Shown: one piece after another, positions 30,407 through 38,277 of the stretch
Layout of the letters: each line of letters begins with the position of its first letter
How positions within the stretch are numbered: the stretch's first letter is position 1
NCBI GenBank assembly: GCA_910585075.1
Contig: CAJUED010000035.1
Span: 1-40,431, forward strand
Direction: 5' to 3'
DNA length: 40,431 nt
Origin: an uncultured Lachnospiraceae bacterium
GTDB taxonomy: Bacteria; Bacillota; Clostridia; Lachnospirales; Lachnospiraceae
Notes under the pieces: generated by a model
Databases searched by the model: none
What the model saw: only the letters and a program-made list of their open reading frames with translations
Told to the model about the DNA's origin: nothing
Translations under genes and position numbers: made by a program

Positions 30407-31285
30407 ATGATTAAGAGCATGACGGGTTTCGGCAGATGCGAGGTGCAGGAGGCCGAACGGAAAATCACGGTAGAAATGAAATCAGTGAACCACCGGTATC
30501 TGGATATCAACATTAAGATGCCGAAGAAGCTTAATTTTTTTGAGACATCCATCAGAAATGAGTTAAAGCATTATATCCAGAGGGGAAAAGTGGACCTGTT
30601 CATCGCCTATGAGGATTATACGGAAACCAATCTGTGCGTTAAGTACAATAAAGAACTGGCCGCAGAGTACATGAGTTATTTAAATCAGATGGCGGAGGAT
30701 TTCTCCCTGGAAAATGATGTGAAGATTTCCGGTCTTTCCAAGTACCCGGAGGTTTTTACCATGGAAGAACAGGGGATTGATGAGGAAAAGCTCTGGCAGC
30801 TTCTTGATAAAGCCGTAAAGGGCGCGGCGGAAGGATTTGTGGAGACCCGGATTAAAGAGGGAGAGCATCTGCGGGCGGATCTTTTGGAGAAGCTTGACGG
30901 AATGTTAAAGCATGTGGACTTTATCACGGAGCGCTCACCGCAGATTATCGCAGAGTACAGAAATAAACTGGAAGATAAAGTAAAAGAGCTTTTGGGAGAC
31001 GCTCAGGTGGATGAAAACAGGCTGCTGATGGAGGTCACCATTTTTGCCGACAGAGTCTGCGTGGACGAGGAGCTGGTCAGACTGCGAAGCCACATACAGA
31101 CCACGAAGGACACTCTGATTGCAGGCGGCGGTATCGGCAGAAAGCTGGATTTTATTGCCCAGGAAATGAACCGGGAGGCAAACACAATCCTGTCAAAATC
31201 CAGCGATTTGGAAATATCAAACCGGGCCATAGAGCTGAAAACGGAAATCGAAAAAGTAAGAGAGCAGATACAGAATATTGAATAA
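30407..31285 (+). CDS. yicC: YicC family endoribonuclease
   Basis: The 292 residues are the normal family length. The N-terminal signature MIKSMTGFGRCE and MKSVNHRYLDINIKMP, and the C-terminal DUF1732 part with EVTIFADRVCVDEELVRLRSHI, GRKLDFIAQEMNREANTI and KTEIEKVREQIQNIE, are all present. YicC/YloC proteins are RNA-cleaving enzymes acting on single-stranded RNA, and in E. coli YicC affects small-RNA turnover. It is the first gene of the classical yicC-remA-gmk-rpoZ block. Another ribonuclease gene, rny, lies at the end of the window. The start follows GAGGGA. Confidence 0.96.
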   Translation: MIKSMTGFGRCEVQEAERKITVEMKSVNHRYLDINIKMPKKLNFFETSIRNELKHYIQRGKVDLFIAYEDYTETNLCVKYNKELAAEYMSYLNQMAEDFSLENDVKISGLSKYPEVFTMEEQGIDEEKLWQLLDKAVKGAAEGFVETRIKEGEHLRADLLEKLDGMLKHVDFITERSPQIIAEYRNKLEDKVKELLGDAQVDENRLLMEVTIFADRVCVDEELVRLRSHIQTTKDTLIAGGGIGRKLDFIAQEMNREANTILSKSSDLEISNRAIELKTEIEKVREQIQNIE

Positions 31286-31309
31286 ACTGTAACAGGGTGG
31301 AGGAGAGAA

Positions 31310-31570
31310 GTGAATAAGCTGATTCACATCGGGTTTGGCAACATTGTAAATTCCGGTAAGATAATTGCAATCGTAAGCCCTGATTCGGCGCCGGTGAAGC
31401 GTCTGGTGCAGAAAGCCCGGGAAGCGGGAACCGCCATAGATGCCACCCAGGGCAGAAAAACAAAAGCAGTGCTTGTAATGGAAAACAGCCAGCTGGTGCT
31501 CTCAGCACTTCTTCCGGAGACCATTGCACAGAGGGCACAGGCGGAAAGCAGAGATGAAAATGAAGCATAA
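31310..31570 (+). CDS. remA: RemA-like extracellular matrix/biofilm regulator (DUF370)
   Basis: The protein has 86 residues and starts with GTG at 31310, preceded by GGTGGAGGAG. The sequence HIGFGNIVNSGKIIAIVSPDSAPVKRL and AIDATQGRKTKAVLVMENSQLVLSAL is the full DUF370 pattern. In Bacillus subtilis RemA forms a ring that wraps DNA and activates matrix and osmoprotection genes. Position between yicC and gmk is conserved in Firmicutes. Its end overlaps the gmk start by 17 bp. Confidence 0.93.
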   Translation: MNKLIHIGFGNIVNSGKIIAIVSPDSAPVKRLVQKAREAGTAIDATQGRKTKAVLVMENSQLVLSALLPETIAQRAQAESRDENEA

Positions 31571-32183
31571 AGGAATTTTAATCGTAGTTTCAGGTTTTTC
31601 GGGCGCAGGAAAGGGCACGCTCATGAAGCAGTTGGTGCGCTCATATGAAAATTACGCGCTGTCCATATCTATGACCACCAGAAAACCCCGGCCGGGAGAG
31701 GAAGAAGGAAGGGAATATTTCTTCGTGGACCGGGAGGAATTTGAGGATAAAATAAAAAGTGACGGCCTGATTGAATACGCCAATTATTGCGAACATTACT
31801 ACGGGACGCCGAGAGAATATGTGGAAAGACAGCTTGAGAGGGGAAAGGATGTTATTCTGGAAATAGAGATTCAGGGAGCTCTCAAGGTAAAAGAAAAGTT
31901 CCCCACAGCGCTTCTTCTGTTTGTCATGCCGCCCAGTGTGGCCGAGCTGAAAAAGCGTCTGGAAGGACGGGGCACGGAAAGTAAGGAAGTCATTGAAAAA
32001 CGCCTTAAGAGAGCCTGTGAGGAGGCCGAGGGCATAGAGCAGTATGATTATATTGTGATAAATGACGAACTGGAGGAGTGTGTGAAAGAGATGCATTCTC
32101 TGATACAGGCGGCGCATTACGCCCCCTTTAGAAATGAGGAGTTTATAGAAAAAATGAGAAAAGAACTGGCGGCCTTGGGGTAA
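31554..32183 (+). CDS. gmk: Guanylate kinase
   Basis: The protein has about 209 residues if started at 31554; another ATG is at 31560, and an upstream in-frame ATG at 31524 would be unusually long. GMP is converted to GDP with ATP. The P-loop GFSGAGKGT is at the N-terminus, followed by SMTTRKPRPGEEEGREYFFV (GMP-binding) and a typical lid RLEGRGTES. The start overlaps the end of remA, implying translational coupling. Confidence 0.96.
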   Translation: MKMKHKGILIVVSGFSGAGKGTLMKQLVRSYENYALSISMTTRKPRPGEEEGREYFFVDREEFEDKIKSDGLIEYANYCEHYYGTPREYVERQLERGKDVILEIEIQGALKVKEKFPTALLLFVMPPSVAELKKRLEGRGTESKEVIEKRLKRACEEAEGIEQYDYIVINDELEECVKEMHSLIQAAHYAPFRNEEFIEKMRKELAALG

Positions 32184-32227
32184 GCGGTACAAAAAGCTTA
32201 TCTCAGGCGCAAATGAAAGGAGAAAAT

Positions 32228-32467
32228 ATGTTACATCCATCTTATTCTGATTTAATGAAGGTAGTAAACAGCGACGCCCTGCCGGGGGAGGCACCGGTGG
32301 TAAACAGCAGGTATTCCATTGTGATGGCCACCTCAAGAAGGGCAAGGCAGATTATAGCCGGGGAAGAACCGCTGATTCACAGTGGAAAGGATGAAAAGCC
32401 CTTATCCATTGCAGTTGAGGAATTGAATCAGGGAAAAATTAAAATTTTATCAGAGGAAGAAAACTAA
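32228..32467 (+). CDS. rpoZ: RNA polymerase omega subunit
   Basis: The protein has 79 residues from the ATG at 32228, with AAAGGAG upstream; an in-frame ATG at 32213 overlaps that site. MLHPSYSDLM, NSRYSIVMATSRRARQI and KPLSIAVEELNQGKIKI match omega, which helps assemble the polymerase beta-prime subunit. It is the last gene of the yicC operon before a terminator. The coaBC-priA genes that often follow in Bacilli are not here. Confidence 0.94.
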   Translation: MLHPSYSDLMKVVNSDALPGEAPVVNSRYSIVMATSRRARQIIAGEEPLIHSGKDEKPLSIAVEELNQGKIKILSEEEN

Positions 32468-32513
32468 ACCACTGACCGCGCCCGCAAAATGACGGGCTGC
32501 TGACCGAAAGAAT

Positions 32514-32551
32514 AACGCTGTCACGCAAGTAGCGCCGTGTCAGCGTTTTTA
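32514..32551 (+). terminator. Intrinsic terminator after rpoZ
   Basis: AACGCTG-t-CACG pairs with CGTG-t-CAGCGTT, loop of 10 nt, followed by TTTTATT. It separates the yicC operon from rimO. Confidence 0.8.
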
Positions 32552-32597
32552 TTCAATAAGCCGACCCGCGGAGCATGGCGGCATGGAGGATAAAGAT

Positions 32598-33935
32598 ATG
32601 AACGTACTGTTCGTTTCGCTGGGATGCGATAAAAATTTGGTGGATTCCGAAGTAATGCTGGGCATGCTGGTACAAAAAGGATATTCCCTCACAAATGATG
32701 AAACCCAGGCGGACGTGATTGTGGTAAACACTTGCTGTTTTATCGGCGATGCCAAGGAGGAAAGCATCAATACGATTCTGGAAATGGCCGATTTAAAAAA
32801 CAGCGGCAGGGTTAAAGCCCTTATCGTGACCGGGTGTCTTGCCCAGCGTTATCAGGAGGAAGTCAGGCAGGAAATTCCTGAGGTGGACGCCATCATCGGC
32901 ACCACTGCCATAGAGACGATTGTGGAAACCATAGAAAACGTGCTTGCCGGCAGAGGGGAGAATCATATAGAGTCTCTGAGCAAAGCACCTGCAGGAGGCA
33001 TGAAGCGTGTAGTGACTACAGGAGGACATTACGCTTATCTGAAAATTGCGGAGGGGTGCGATAAGCATTGCACCTACTGCATTATTCCAAAGGTAAGGGG
33101 AAACTACCGCAGCATTCCCATGGAGGATTTGATAAAAGAAGCCGGGGAACTTGCAGCCGGAGGGGTGAAAGAACTCATTCTTGTGGCCCAGGAAACCACC
33201 CTTTACGGAAAAGATTTGTACGGGGAAAAGTCCCTTTCCAGGCTGCTTAAGGAGCTGTGCAGGGTGCCAGGGCTTACATGGATTCGGATTCTCTACTGCT
33301 ATCCGGAGGAAATTACCGATGAGCTCATACAGGTGATAAAGGAAGAAGCAAAAATCTGTAACTACCTTGATATACCCATACAGAGCGGCAGCGACAGAGT
33401 GCTAAAGCGCATGGGAAGAAGAACGGACACAGAGCAGATAAAGGAGATTATCGGAAAACTTCGAAGGGAAATCCCTGATATCTGCATCCGAACCACGCTG
33501 ATTGCCGGTTTCCCGGGGGAAACGGAAGAAGACCATGAAAAAACCATGTGTTTTGTGGATGAGATGGAATTTGACCGTCTTGGGGTATTTACCTATTCGG
33601 AGGAGGAAAATACGCCGGCGGCTGAAATGCCTGACCAGATTCCCGAGGAAGTGAAAGAGCGCCGGCGGGATGAAATCATGGAGCTGCAGCAGGAGATAGC
33701 ATTTGACAGAGCCGGGCGGACGGTGGGAAAAAGCCTTCTGGCCATGATTGAAGGAAAAGCCACACAGGAGGATGTATATGTGGCCCGGACCTACAAGGAC
33801 GCTCCTGAGGTGGACGGCTATCTTTTTATCGACACGGACAGAACCCTCATGAGCGGGGATTTTGTCAAAGTGCGCATAACCGGTTCTAACGAATACGATT
33901 TGATTGGAGGATTAGAAGATGAATTTACCAAATAA
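32598..33935 (+). CDS. rimO: Ribosomal protein S12 methylthiotransferase
   Basis: The 445-residue start at 32598 follows GGAGG with 8-nt spacing. The order is: MTTase N-terminal domain (FVSLGCDKNLVDSEVMLG), radical-SAM core with EGCDKHCTYCIIPKVRG (three Cys binding the 4Fe-4S cluster), and a C-terminal TRAM domain (about 375-440). It adds a methylthio group to an Asp of ribosomal protein S12. The wording GCDKNLVDSE separates RimO from the related MiaB. pgsA overlaps its end by 17 bp. Confidence 0.95.
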   Translation: MNVLFVSLGCDKNLVDSEVMLGMLVQKGYSLTNDETQADVIVVNTCCFIGDAKEESINTILEMADLKNSGRVKALIVTGCLAQRYQEEVRQEIPEVDAIIGTTAIETIVETIENVLAGRGENHIESLSKAPAGGMKRVVTTGGHYAYLKIAEGCDKHCTYCIIPKVRGNYRSIPMEDLIKEAGELAAGGVKELILVAQETTLYGKDLYGEKSLSRLLKELCRVPGLTWIRILYCYPEEITDELIQVIKEEAKICNYLDIPIQSGSDRVLKRMGRRTDTEQIKEIIGKLRREIPDICIRTTLIAGFPGETEEDHEKTMCFVDEMEFDRLGVFTYSEEENTPAAEMPDQIPEEVKERRRDEIMELQQEIAFDRAGRTVGKSLLAMIEGKATQEDVYVARTYKDAPEVDGYLFIDTDRTLMSGDFVKVRITGSNEYDLIGGLEDEFTK

Positions 33936-34452
33936 ACTTACCATGTTTCGGGTGATATTGATTCCGTTTTTTATTGTTTTTCTGCTGGTGCCCATTACAC
34001 CTTATGACAAGTGGATTGCCCTTGCCATCTTTATCATTGCCAGTCTGACAGACCTTCTGGATGGAAAGATAGCCCGGAAATACAATCTTGTGACAAACTT
34101 TGGAAAATTTATGGATCCCCTTGCGGATAAACTTCTGGTCTGCTCCGCCCTGATTTGTCTGATTGAACTGCATAAGATACCTGCATGGATGGTTATCATT
34201 ATTATTGCAAGGGAATTCATTATCAGCGGTTTCAGACTGGTGGCTTCAGACAATGGGGTGGTGATTGCCGCAAGCTATTGGGGGAAATTTAAAACCACCT
34301 TCCAGATGGTGGCGGTATGCCTTTTGATTGCCGACCTGCCGGTTCTTTGGATTCTGACGCAGATTGTGCTGTGGATTGCGGTTATCCTGACGGTAGTATC
34401 TCTGGCAGATTATGTGATCAAAAATAAAGATGTGATGAAAGAAAGCAAATAA
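33919..34452 (+). CDS. pgsA: CDP-diacylglycerol-glycerol-3-phosphate 3-phosphatidyltransferase
   Basis: The protein has 177 residues and about five hydrophobic helices. The CDP-alcohol phosphotransferase motif is complete: DLLDGKIARKY, then G, then DPLADK. It makes phosphatidylglycerophosphate, the precursor of phosphatidylglycerol. GGAGG lies inside the end of rimO, so the two are coupled. The rimO-pgsA-pncC(cinA)-recA order is common in Firmicutes. Its product feeds cardiolipin synthase-type enzymes such as the one at 1.5 kb. Confidence 0.95.
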   Translation: MNLPNKLTMFRVILIPFFIVFLLVPITPYDKWIALAIFIIASLTDLLDGKIARKYNLVTNFGKFMDPLADKLLVCSALICLIELHKIPAWMVIIIIAREFIISGFRLVASDNGVVIAASYWGKFKTTFQMVAVCLLIADLPVLWILTQIVLWIAVILTVVSLADYVIKNKDVMKESK

Positions 34453-34683
34453 TCATCCGGAGGGCGTTTAAAACCAGCCGGCCCAAAAGGCCCAAAAAAC
34501 GCAAGAAAGCAAATTTTATATAATAATTTGTGTCGAAGCCTCACAGTTTCTGATGGCAGTCTCAAGCCTTGTTTAAAATTTGACAATTGTTGTAACCATA
34601 GACTTAAAAAATAAGTCATAGATTTAAATAAGTTGTAGATTTATATTATTCCGCTGCGTAAACGTTTCGAAATGGAGATGGAT

Positions 34684-35178
34684 ATGGAAAAAAATCTGGA
34701 AGAAAAGATTGTCGCCAAACTGAAAGAAATGGGATGGCAGGTGACCTGTGCGGAGTCCTGTACCGGCGGTATGATTGCCTCCACACTGGTAAATGTGGCG
34801 GGGGTTTCGGATGTATTTGGAGAAAGCTATGTCACTTATGCCAATTCCGCCAAGAGTAAGCTTCTTGGGGTTTCGGAAAAGGCCCTTGAAACCTGGGGAG
34901 CGGTGAGCCCTCAGGTAGCGGAGCAGATGGCCCTTGGGGCGGCTAGGGCGGCGTCTGCGGACGCGGCTATTGCGGTGACAGGGATTGCGGGACCTGACGG
35001 GGGAACAAAGGAAAAGCCGGTGGGACTTGTATACATTGGCTGTTTTACCAAAGGAAAGGTTACCGTTACGGAAAACCATTTTACAGGAGACAGACTGGAA
35101 GTCCGCAGGCAGACCACTAAGGCGGCGCTTACGCTGCTTTACGATTGCCTGACGGCAGACCATGGAGGGGAAGAATGA
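34684..35178 (+). CDS. pncC: Nicotinamide-nucleotide amidase (CinA C-terminal domain only)
   Basis: The protein has about 164 residues; the ATG at 34684 is preferred as GGAG lies 6 nt before it, though 34672 is in frame. The sequence TCAESCTGGMIASTLVNVAGVSDVF, GVSPQVAEQMA-type and AVTGIAGPDGGTKEKPVGLVYIG is the CinA/PncC C-terminal domain. It deamidates NMN to NaMN for NAD recycling. Full CinA has a molybdopterin-like N-terminal domain, absent here. The 231-bp gap after pgsA has no gene; it contains a GACTTA-AAAAA-TAAGTC hairpin. Confidence 0.92.
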   Translation: MEKNLEEKIVAKLKEMGWQVTCAESCTGGMIASTLVNVAGVSDVFGESYVTYANSAKSKLLGVSEKALETWGAVSPQVAEQMALGAARAASADAAIAVTGIAGPDGGTKEKPVGLVYIGCFTKGKVTVTENHFTGDRLEVRRQTTKAALTLLYDCLTADHGGEE

Positions 35179-35271
35179 AAGATTTCTCAAATCTTTCACT
35201 CCACAAGTTTGTGTCTGTGCTGCATCCACAAACTTGCAAAACTGCAAAAGCAGTGTAAAAAGCAGCGCAGA
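35177..35271 (+). ncRNA. Intercistronic element copy D: hairpin plus H-type pseudoknot
   Basis: It starts on the pncC stop codon. Stem 0 is GAAAGATTT-CTC-complement (35177-35197). Stem 1 is CAAGTTTGTG (35204-35213) with CACAAACTTG (35227-35236). Stem 2 is TCTGTGCTGC (35214-35223) with GCAGCGCAGA (35262-35271), one G-U. The topology equals copy C at 25.1 kb, while stem 0 differs in sequence but still pairs. GGGGGG and the ATG follow within 14 nt. Confidence 0.6.
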
Positions 35272-35284
35272 AATGGGGGGAAGT

Positions 35285-36226
35285 ATGAAGGGAAAATGGA
35301 GTCCTGGAAAAATAGTTGCGGTGGTGCTTGGCAGTATCGGAGCAAGCGTTGTTCTTCTGGTAACTTTATATATAGGAGTGTTTCAGTTTGTAAAGGGATA
35401 TGCGCGGGTCAGGAATAACATAAATGAAGCCCGGGCCAGACAGGAGAGAAGCGTGCGCGAGACGGAAAGAGAAAGCGCAAGACGGTCGCGGGAGGAGGCG
35501 GATCCTTCGAGGGATGAGGAAGATGATGGTACGTTCGGATATCAGGATGAATATCCTGATGGAGATTCGAATGATTATTTTGATGCCTATGGCGACGAAG
35601 AATACTACGAGTTCCATAACGCCCTGCGGGAGGATTTATCATATCAGATAGGATTCGAGACATACGAGGAAGACCTTCTGGATAATGTATCCGTCAAAAT
35701 CAGCTATCCGGTTATGACCGGTGAGGAAACAGCGGATTCCCAGAACATCAACCATATTTTACAAAAAGAAGTTGACGAGATAAAAACTTATGCGGAGTCA
35801 GTGACGGAATCTATTTCCGATGATGAAAGCTTTGTGTTTGAAGCGGAAAGCTATGTCACCTATATGGATGAAGACGTTCTCAGTGTTGTCTATATGGAAT
35901 ATGGCTATCTGGACGGGGCGACCTATGAGAGTTATATTATTTCCGTGAATGTGGATATGGAAAGCGGCCTGGCTCTTACTAATTCTCAGCTGCTTAACAT
36001 TAACGATGAATTTTCCATTGATTTCAGAAAACGCTGTGAGAGACAAAACGGCCAGGTGGATTCTCTCTCTATGTTTTCCGACCAGGATATCACTTATCTG
36101 CTCACCGACGATACCAGCCTGATTATCTTTTACACGCCCCTTGGCATGGAGGTTGGATTTAATTATTACTACGGCTGGGTGACGGTGACCTATCAGGACT
36201 ACCGGAAATACCAGAGCCATTTTTAG
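35285..36226 (+). CDS. Membrane-anchored DUF3298/DUF4163-like protein
   Basis: The protein has 313 residues from the ATG at 35285 (GGGGGG 4-5 nt upstream). One transmembrane helix (about 10-32) precedes a charged stretch rich in Arg, Glu and then Asp (about 45-95). The extracytoplasmic part (about 110-310) starts VSVKISYPVMTGEETADSQNINHIL and continues with YVTYMDEDVLSVVYMEYGYL, the pattern of DUF4163/DUF3298 domains found in RsiV and PdaC-type proteins. In RsiV this domain binds lysozyme; here there is no sigma factor beside it. The gene sits within an otherwise conserved pncC-recA cluster. Function unknown; a cell-envelope sensor or binding role is likely. Confidence 0.7.
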   Translation: MKGKWSPGKIVAVVLGSIGASVVLLVTLYIGVFQFVKGYARVRNNINEARARQERSVRETERESARRSREEADPSRDEEDDGTFGYQDEYPDGDSNDYFDAYGDEEYYEFHNALREDLSYQIGFETYEEDLLDNVSVKISYPVMTGEETADSQNINHILQKEVDEIKTYAESVTESISDDESFVFEAESYVTYMDEDVLSVVYMEYGYLDGATYESYIISVNVDMESGLALTNSQLLNINDEFSIDFRKRCERQNGQVDSLSMFSDQDITYLLTDDTSLIIFYTPLGMEVGFNYYYGWVTVTYQDYRKYQSHF

Positions 36227-36233
36227 AGCCGGT

Positions 36234-36361
36234 TTGATTCCCGCGAGCAACGAGTCAAAGTCATGCTTGCATGACCTTGACGACTGCCGTGAGGGTCCAT
36301 ACCCCCGCTGCTCTGCAACACTACAAGCTCTATGCCCGTTGCTTGCAGCGGGGCATTGACT
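36234..36361. repeat. Dispersed structured repeat R2, copy 2
   Basis: It shares blocks with 20149-20263. GTCAA (36254-36258) pairs with TTGAC (36277-36281), enclosing GTCATG-CTTG-CATGAC. The 3' hairpin region appears to be partly duplicated around a 30-bp insertion. Confidence 0.65.
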
Positions 36362-36707
36362 GGCCTATAACAGGTCGAAAAATAGCGCTGATTTGCGCTT
36401 TTGTATCAGATTCTTACGGTCTGCGCGGCAAATGTGTGGAGCGTAAGAACCGGTGGGCAGTTTCGCGCAGTACGACAGTGTTTGATGCAATCATCCTGCT
36501 ATTACCATTTCTTGTAGTGGTAAATATTTATTTGTTGCGAAGATATGGGCGTTATGGTATATTTTAAGAAGCTTTTATAACAATTCTGCGCCGGTGCTTT
36601 GAACCGGTAAAAGTTCTGCTTTGCATATCCGGCATTTTCTGCCAATCATCCAAAGCAAAAAACATGAAAAGAAAGGGGAAGATGCCATTGAGGGAGTTTT
36701 ATTGGAC

Positions 36708-36734
36708 ACTAAAACCTGTATAATAGGTTTTAGT
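36708..36734. promoter_or_regulatory. Palindrome around a TATAAT box upstream of recA
   Basis: ACTAAAACCT and its exact complement flank GTATAAT. The loop contains a perfect -10 box. It lies 19 bp before the recA -35 box. Either an operator or a hairpin; no T-run follows. Confidence 0.4.
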
Positions 36735-36752
36735 CAATGCAATACAAGATTT

Positions 36753-36781
36753 CATTGACAAATACGAACATTTGTTTTATA
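36753..36781 (+). promoter_or_regulatory. recA promoter
   Basis: A perfect TTGACA (36753-36758) and TATAGT (36776-36781) are 17 nt apart. A LexA-type box fills the spacer. Confidence 0.8.
36764..36775. promoter_or_regulatory. LexA (SOS) box 1, imperfect
   Basis: GAACATTTGTTT matches the Gram-positive LexA box GAAC-N4-GTTC at seven of eight positions and lies between the -35 and -10 boxes. Confidence 0.7.
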
Positions 36782-36787
36782 GTGATT

Positions 36788-36799
36788 AAGAACAAATGT
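36788..36799. promoter_or_regulatory. LexA (SOS) box 2, perfect
   Basis: GAACAAATGTTC is an exact GAAC-N4-GTTC palindrome just after the -10 box, where a bound repressor would block transcription of recA. Confidence 0.85.
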
Positions 36800-36909
36800 T
36801 CTTTGCGGTTTGGATTACAGGGAACGCCCGTTTATGAGTAAAAGCAACTGCGAAGCAGCGGAAGGTGTGTTCCGTGGGAAGCGCAGAAAGCGCGTTTTGC
36901 GAATGGCGT

Positions 36910-36924
36910 GGGCTGAACTGTTAC
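36910..36924 (-). repeat. Copy of the R3 terminal motif in the recA leader
   Basis: GGGCTGAACTGTTAC is identical to the right end of the element at 30222-30236, and the preceding GAATGGC-TGG is also shared with 30073-30083. No second inverted end was found. Confidence 0.5.
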
Positions 36925-37020
36925 TGATATAAACAGAGCAAATCAGGTGCCGTACGGCACAGGTCCGAGGAAATTCACAGGAAAATAAAATTCGCGGACG
37001 GAATAAGAATGGAGGTTCCT

Positions 37021-38160
37021 ATGGAAAAAGAAGAAAAAAAGGATGACAGATTAAAAGCGTTGGACGCTGCCTTAGGGCAGATTGAGAAACAGTTTGGAAA
37101 GGGTGCGGTGATGAAGCTTGGGGATTCCTCCGCACGGATGAATGTGGAAACCACCCCCACAGGCTCTCTCAGCCTGGATATTGCCTTAGGTCTTGGCGGG
37201 ATTCCCAAGGGAAGAATCATTGAGATATACGGACCGGAGTCCAGTGGTAAGACCACCGTTACCTTACATATGATTGCGGAAGTTCAAAAGCGCGGCGGAA
37301 TTGCAGGCTTTATTGACGCAGAACATGCTCTTGATCCGGTATATGCAGGGAACATAGGAGTGGATGTGGATAATCTTTATATTTCCCAGCCTGATAATGG
37401 AGAGCAGGCCCTTGAAATTACGGAAACCATGGTTCGTTCCGGAGCCATTGACATTATCGTGGTGGACTCCGTAGCAGCACTGGTTCCCAAGGCGGAGATT
37501 GACGGCGATATGGGTGATTCCCATGTGGGCTTACAGGCAAGACTTATGTCCCAGGCCCTCCGTAAACTGACAGCCGTCATCAGCAAGTCCAACTGTACGG
37601 TGATTTTTATCAACCAGCTCCGTGAGAAGGTGGGCGTTATGTTCGGTAATCCGGAGACCACCACAGGCGGCCGGGCGCTTAAATTTTACTCCTCCGTGCG
37701 GCTGGATGTGCGCAGAATAGAGGCCATCAAACAGAGCGGAGAGGCAATCGGAAACAGAACCAGAGTAAAAGTTGTCAAGAATAAAATAGCCCCTCCTTTT
37801 AAGGAAGCGGAGTTTGACATTATCTTTGGCGAGGGCATTTCAACGGTAGGGGATGTGCTTGACCTGGCAGCCAACGTAAACATTGTGAACAAGAGCGGTG
37901 CCTGGTACGCCTATAATGGAAATAAGATTGGACAGGGCCGTGAAAACGCTAAGCAATATCTGAAAAGTAATCCGGAAGTGTTCGAAGAAATCTCCGGAAA
38001 GGTAAGAGAACATTATGGCTTTCAGGACGCTTTAAAAGAAAAGGAAGCGGACACCGGTAAAGAAAAAGCCGGTGAGGGAAAAGAAAAATCAACCGGAACG
38101 AAAAAGTCAGCCGATTCGGATAAAGTAAAAGCAACTGAAACAAAGTCAGCCGAGGCATAG
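37021..38160 (+). CDS. recA: Recombinase RecA
   Basis: The 379-residue start at 37021 follows GGAGG with 5-nt spacing; an in-frame ATG at 37009 overlaps it. Walker A GPESSGKTT, Walker B IIVVDSVAALVP, the L2 region GVMFGNPETTTGGRALKFY and the C-terminal domain are all in place. RecA pairs homologous DNA and triggers LexA self-cleavage. The tail after residue 345 is an unusually long Lys/Glu/Ser/Thr-rich stretch (about 35 residues), low-complexity and without the acidic bias of many RecA tails. SOS boxes upstream and recX downstream fit standard control. Confidence 0.98.
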   Translation: MEKEEKKDDRLKALDAALGQIEKQFGKGAVMKLGDSSARMNVETTPTGSLSLDIALGLGGIPKGRIIEIYGPESSGKTTVTLHMIAEVQKRGGIAGFIDAEHALDPVYAGNIGVDVDNLYISQPDNGEQALEITETMVRSGAIDIIVVDSVAALVPKAEIDGDMGDSHVGLQARLMSQALRKLTAVISKSNCTVIFINQLREKVGVMFGNPETTTGGRALKFYSSVRLDVRRIEAIKQSGEAIGNRTRVKVVKNKIAPPFKEAEFDIIFGEGISTVGDVLDLAANVNIVNKSGAWYAYNGNKIGQGRENAKQYLKSNPEVFEEISGKVREHYGFQDALKEKEADTGKEKAGEGKEKSTGTKKSADSDKVKATETKSAEA

Positions 38161-38188
38161 GATGCGTATATTTTGACTTGTGGCATTC

Positions 38189-38239
38189 GAAAACCAAAGG
38201 TTTCCTGCCTGCGGGAATTTAAGGTTTTCAGCAGGCAGG
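38189..38239 (+). promoter_or_regulatory. Structured recA-recX spacer with competing pairings
   Basis: GAAAACC (38189-38195) can pair with GGTTT at 38199-38203 in a small hairpin, or with GGTTTTC (38223-38229). CCTGCCTGC (38204-38212) pairs perfectly with GCAGGCAGG (38231-38239). The longer first choice plus the second stem makes an H-type pseudoknot. It lies about 40 nt before the recX start. Confidence 0.45.
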
Positions 38240-38277
38240 ATGTCAGACACATTGTCCATAGGAATAGGGGGCGGCAG

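Larger units (their letters stand above)
36227..37020 (+). other. Long non-coding region upstream of recA
   Basis: This 794-bp gap holds repeat R2, small hairpins (CCGGT/ACCGG near 36590; GCTTTG/CAAAGC near 36618-36655), a 10-bp palindrome, the SOS promoter and an R3-type repeat end at 36910-36924. The transcript leader to recA is about 230 nt. A 98-codon frame at 36271-36567 lies in the repeat and looks non-coding. Confidence 0.6.

Noticed and set aside
31641..32345. 234-codon minus-strand frame
   Set aside because: Antisense to gmk and rpoZ, both certain.
36271..36567. 98-codon open frame between the DUF3298-like gene and recA
   Set aside because: It lies largely in repeat R2, has no ribosome site, and its composition follows the hairpins rather than a protein.
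36834..36932. 32-codon frame in the recA leader starting ATGAGTAAAAGC
   Set aside because: No ribosome site, runs into the R3-type repeat; more likely part of a repeat remnant than a leader peptide.
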